NCBI GenBank assembly: GCA_021737145.1
Contig: JAIPEN010000004.1
Span: forward strand, 1-64,000
DNA: 64,000 nucleotides
Direction: 5' to 3'
DNA from: Desulfarculaceae bacterium
Lineage (GTDB): Bacteria > Desulfobacterota > Desulfarculia > Desulfarculales > Desulfarculaceae
Under the pieces are notes generated by a model. The model made no database searches, was not told the DNA's origin, and was given only the letters and a program-made list of their open reading frames with translations. This document shows positions 61,099 through 64,000 of the stretch, piece after piece (positions within the stretch are counted from its first letter, which is position 1; each line of letters starts with the position of its first letter). A program made the position numbers and the translations under genes.

Positions 61099-62169
61099 TT
61101 GCCACCCCTGGTTGTCCTAAGAGAAGGCGGCACGGCCCGCAACGTGGGCCTGCGGCTGGGCCTGAGCCTGAGCCTTATCACCGGACGCGGCCTGTCGTTG
61201 CAGGGCCTGGTGGACGACTCCCTCAAGCCCCGCCCCGGCCTGGGACCCGGCGGCCTCACCTTGGCCATGGCCGCCTCGGCGGTGAGCAAGGGCCGGGTCA
61301 AGGGCGAGATCGGCTCGGGCGAGCTGGAGTTCATGCCCGGCGGGCTGCCCCAGCCGGGCGACTATCACTTCGATGTGGCCCAGCTCCAGCCCAGCCCCGC
61401 GCCCTACAGCCCCATATTCGAGATGCTGACCCTGCCCCTGGCCGTGGCGCCGGGGCGCAGCAACGTCATTCTGCGGGGAGCCAGCCACAGCGCCATCGCC
61501 CCCACCAGCGACGAGATCGCCTCGGTGCTCCTGCCCGCCATGCGGGCCCTGGGGATGGACCTGGCTTACAGCGAAATATCGCCCGGCTTCTTCCCGGTCG
61601 GCGGCGGCGAGGCCGAGCTTACGGTGCGTCCGGCCACCATGCTCAAGGCGCTCAAGGCGGAGGACGCCTTCCGGCCTCTCAGGGTGGGAGTGGAGGTGAT
61701 GACCTCCGGCCTGCCGGTGCACATGGCCGAGCAGGCCATGCAGGGCGCGGTGGACCGCCTGGCCATCCACGGCTTCGAGGCCGTGGGCAACCTGCGCCGC
61801 GCCCGGGGCGGCAAGGGCCAGGCCCTGTTGGTCTGGGCCAGCGACGGCGTGCTGCGAGTGGGCTTCTCCACCCTGGGCAAGCGGGGCGAACGTCCCGAGG
61901 CCCTGGCCCTGGAGGCGGTGGAGGCCTTGATGCACTTTTTGAAAAGCGGAGCCGCCCTGCCCTCTGGACAGGCGGCCCGTCTGCTTCTGTCCCTGGCCTG
62001 CGCCAGCGGAGTGAGCCTGTTCACCGCTTCCGGCCCGCCCAAGCCCCTGGCCGCGGCGGCCGGGGTGATCAACACCTTCTGGCCGGGAACCGTGCGCCTG
62101 TCCCAGCCCCGCGACCTGGCTCCCCTGGAGGTGCGGGTCAGCGGCCGCGACTGGGGCCGCGCCCTCTAG
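61099..62169 (+). CDS. RtcA-family protein lacking the catalytic histidine
   Basis: A 356-residue protein with RNA 3'-terminal phosphate cyclase fold. The GFFPVGGG signature, LSLSLITG near the N-terminus and GVINTFWPG at the C-terminus align with RtcA. However the nucleophile is lost: E. coli HPSCHLLTN (His309) aligns with GPPKPLAAA, giving Pro316, and EGGGQILR becomes EGGTARNVGLRL. It therefore probably cannot form the AMP-histidine intermediate; a parallel is eukaryotic Rcl1. TTG start with GAAGGAG six bases upstream. Convergent with the RACo-like gene, divergent from mfd. Confidence 0.75.
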   Translation: MPPLVVLREGGTARNVGLRLGLSLSLITGRGLSLQGLVDDSLKPRPGLGPGGLTLAMAASAVSKGRVKGEIGSGELEFMPGGLPQPGDYHFDVAQLQPSPAPYSPIFEMLTLPLAVAPGRSNVILRGASHSAIAPTSDEIASVLLPAMRALGMDLAYSEISPGFFPVGGGEAELTVRPATMLKALKAEDAFRPLRVGVEVMTSGLPVHMAEQAMQGAVDRLAIHGFEAVGNLRRARGGKGQALLVWASDGVLRVGFSTLGKRGERPEALALEAVEALMHFLKSGAALPSGQAARLLLSLACASGVSLFTASGPPKPLAAAAGVINTFWPGTVRLSQPRDLAPLEVRVSGRDWGRAL

Positions 62170-62178
62170 GGCAGACCC

Positions 62179-64000
62179 CTACTCCTCTTTTTCCGGGAAA
62201 TACATGCCCTGCACAAAGGCCTCGTTGAACTCGGGGTGGCCGGACAGCTCCAGGTAGGAAAAGCGGTCGGCCAGGCCTTGAGCTTTGGCCCGCGCCTCCA
62301 GGCTGGACAGGGCCATCACCGCCCCGGCCCCGGCCGCGTTGCCCACCCCGGTGATCATATCCGGGGTAACTCCGGGGAACAGCCCTATGCCGCAGGCGTC
62401 GACCGGGTCCAAATAGTTGCCAAAGGCCCCGGCCAAAAGCACCGAACCCACCCGCTCCAGGCCCACCTCCCGCATCATCAAGGCCGCGCCCGCGTGTAAA
62501 GCGCTTTTGGCGAGCTGGAGTTCTGATATGTCCTTGGCGGTGAGCACCAGATCCTGGCCGGACGCGGTCTGGCCGCCCGGGGCCAGCAGGAACTCCGGCC
62601 CCAGACCGCCCTCGCGTAAGCGGGCTCCGGCCCGCTCGGCATCAAAGCCACCTTCGGGCCGCACCGCGCCCGCCGCCACCAGGCGGCTGACCAGGGATAC
62701 CAGCCCCGAGCCGCACAGCCCCAGGGGCTTCCCATGGCCGATCACTTTGAGTTCCGGGTTCAGGGCCTCGGCCGACAATCGCACCCCCTCCACCGCGCCA
62801 GGCGCGCCCCGCATGCCGCAGGAGATGTGGCCGCCTTCAAAGGCCGGCCCCGCGGCGGTTGAGCAGCAGAGCATGCGGCCGCCGGCCAACAGGGCCATCT
62901 CGCCGTTGGTGCCCAGATCGGCGATGAGGGTGGGCTCACTGATGGCTTCCGCGTCCAGGGCCAGAGCCACGGCCATGAGGTCCGCGCCCACGAAACCGGC
63001 CTTGACCGGCAGCAGGTGCAGCCACGCCCGGGGGGCCAGCTCCAGGCCGATATCGCGGGCGGGTAAATCTTGGGACTCGGTCACCTGGGGCTCGTAGGGG
63101 GCCAGGGCCAGGCCGCCCGGGTCCAGGCCCAGGACGATATGGTGCATGGCCGTGTTGCCCACCAGGGTGCAGTCGAAGATGCGGCTTGGATCGGCCCCAG
63201 CGCTGGCGCAAGCCTTGGTGGCCAGCAGGTTGATGCACTGGCAGGCCAGTCCCTGCATTTCGGCCAGGGCGGCGGTGCCTTGGGAGCAGAGGCGTATGCG
63301 GCTGATCACGTCCTCGCCCAGGGCCACCTGCGGGTTCATGGCCGCTTCCACGGCCAAGAGCTCGCCCGTGGACAGATCCAGCAAATAAGCGGCCACGGTG
63401 GTGGTGCCCAGGTCCACGGCCAATCCCAAGCAGGGTCCGGGCGGGCCGGGTTCCAGGGCCAGCACCGAGCCGTCATAGCGCCACAGGGCGCCGCATATCC
63501 CATCCGGCGGAATGGCCAGACCGGCCAGCAGCTCCAGCGGCAGGTCCCAGGCCACCGGGGCTCGCTCCCCGGCCTGAACGCTGAGTTGGCCGGTTATCTC
63601 TCGGTATAGCCGCTCCTGATTCCCGGCAAGGGAAGGCTCCAACTTCAGCCAAGCCACCCGCACCGCCGGGTCCCAGGGCATGGGGTTGTCCAGCAACTCC
63701 GTGAGGATCACCTGCTCTTGGCGGCGGCTCTCCTCGGGCACCCACACCTCGCCGCCTTGGGGCATCTCGCACTGGCAGGCCAAGCGGAGCCCATCTCCCA
63801 GACCAGGGCCCAGCAAGTCGCGTTCCGCGGGCCCAGGCGGCGTTGCCTCGCCTTGCACCTTGACCCTGCAGCGGCCGCAGAGCCCCTTGCCCGCGCAGGC
63901 CGCCTCCAGTTCCACCCCGGCCTCGCGGGCCAGGTCCATGAGGCTGGCCCCGGGCCTGGCGGCCACCCGCCGTCCCATGGGTTGGAACACCACCTTGCAT
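62179..64000 (-). CDS. RACo-like corrinoid-protein reductive activator (ASKHA, DUF4445), 5' end at window edge
   Basis: At least 604 residues; the frame is open to the right edge, so the start is probably outside. An N-terminal 2Fe-2S ferredoxin domain (CAGKGLCGRC with Cys33, 39, 42 and Cys73) is followed by an ASKHA ATPase domain (AVDLGTTTVAAYLLDL, ADLGTNGEMALL, LAGAFGNYLD). This architecture reactivates Co(II) corrinoid proteins at the expense of ATP, for example in the Wood-Ljungdahl or methyltransferase pathways. The client is not in the window, though the homocysteine-methyltransferase-like gene suggests corrinoid chemistry. Confidence 0.88.
   Translation of the reverse strand, partial: CKVVFQPMGRRVAARPGASLMDLAREAGVELEAACAGKGLCGRCRVKVQGEATPPGPAERDLLGPGLGDGLRLACQCEMPQGGEVWVPEESRRQEQVILTELLDNPMPWDPAVRVAWLKLEPSLAGNQERLYREITGQLSVQAGERAPVAWDLPLELLAGLAIPPDGICGALWRYDGSVLALEPGPPGPCLGLAVDLGTTTVAAYLLDLSTGELLAVEAAMNPQVALGEDVISRIRLCSQGTAALAEMQGLACQCINLLATKACASAGADPSRIFDCTLVGNTAMHHIVLGLDPGGLALAPYEPQVTESQDLPARDIGLELAPRAWLHLLPVKAGFVGADLMAVALALDAEAISEPTLIADLGTNGEMALLAGGRMLCCSTAAGPAFEGGHISCGMRGAPGAVEGVRLSAEALNPELKVIGHGKPLGLCGSGLVSLVSRLVAAGAVRPEGGFDAERAGARLREGGLGPEFLLAPGGQTASGQDLVLTAKDISELQLAKSALHAGAALMMREVGLERVGSVLLAGAFGNYLDPVDACGIGLFPGVTPDMITGVGNAAGAGAVMALSSLEARAKAQGLADRFSYLELSGHPEFNEAFVQGMYFPEKEE

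Overview
The window is GC-rich bacterial chromosome, and its gene content suggests a strictly anaerobic Desulfobacterota (former Deltaproteobacteria), perhaps near Desulfarculus. This is inferred from a 2-oxoacid:acceptor oxidoreductase fragment, a homocysteine S-methyltransferase-like protein, a CCG-domain iron-sulfur protein, a RACo-type corrinoid-protein activator, an oxalate/formate-antiporter-like MFS carrier, sigma-54 activators and a xseA-xseB-ispA-dxs-tlyA cluster. No 16S or marker search was possible, so the assignment is tentative.

Layout. 1-3.3 kb: oxidoreductase gamma-subunit tail, a ModF-like double ABC ATPase, a carboxymuconolactone-decarboxylase-family protein, tRNA-Gln with its own promoter and terminator, and a homocysteine methyltransferase. 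3.5-8.2 kb (minus): Cache/PAS histidine kinase, NtrC-type regulator, and an MFS carrier behind a textbook sigma-54 promoter; this looks like one sensing-and-transport unit. 8.6-11.2 kb (minus): MoxR ATPase, DNA-3-methyladenine glycosylase and CoxE-like VWA protein. 11.3-17.8 kb (plus): a divergent promoter with matched GTAGCTAC palindromes, a 54-residue symporter accessory protein, a sodium:solute symporter, a LysM-like membrane protein, an HDAC-family deacetylase, gatC, gatA and a methyltransferase. 18-25.3 kb: pgi followed by a kinase and an NtrC-type regulator, a small unknown, rarA, a patatin and rpsU. 25.4-36.6 kb (minus): LysE exporter, small zinc-ribbon protein, M18 aminopeptidase, DUF4019 protein, then tlyA/dxs/ispA/xseB/M23 peptidase/xseA, a Zn-dependent phospholipase-C-like protein and a TrmA-family RNA methylase.

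36.6-48.5 kb is the most accessory part: thioesterases, a low-GC unknown gene, a sirtuin with a possible remnant of a second sirtuin tail, a second patatin, a PfkB kinase, an SDR, an RlmL-like methylase, a radical SAM protein and a pentapeptide-repeat/TIR protein whose repeat is a 15-bp tandem array, followed by REP-like palindromes. 48.6-54.97 kb: a glycogen-synthase-like gene with a triple-GAF kinase and an unknown protein, and a divergent kinase/receiver pair. 55.4-64 kb: mfd with two SurA/PpiC-type foldases, an RtcA-family protein that has lost its catalytic histidine, and the RACo-like activator running off the right edge.

The strongest leads for something new are the TIR/pentapeptide gene (candidate NAD-degrading immune effector with a length-variable repeat), the nucleophile-less RtcA homologue, the divergent palindrome-controlled moxR/symporter promoter, and the sigma-54 carrier unit. 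No CRISPR array, integrase, transposase gene or rRNA was found.
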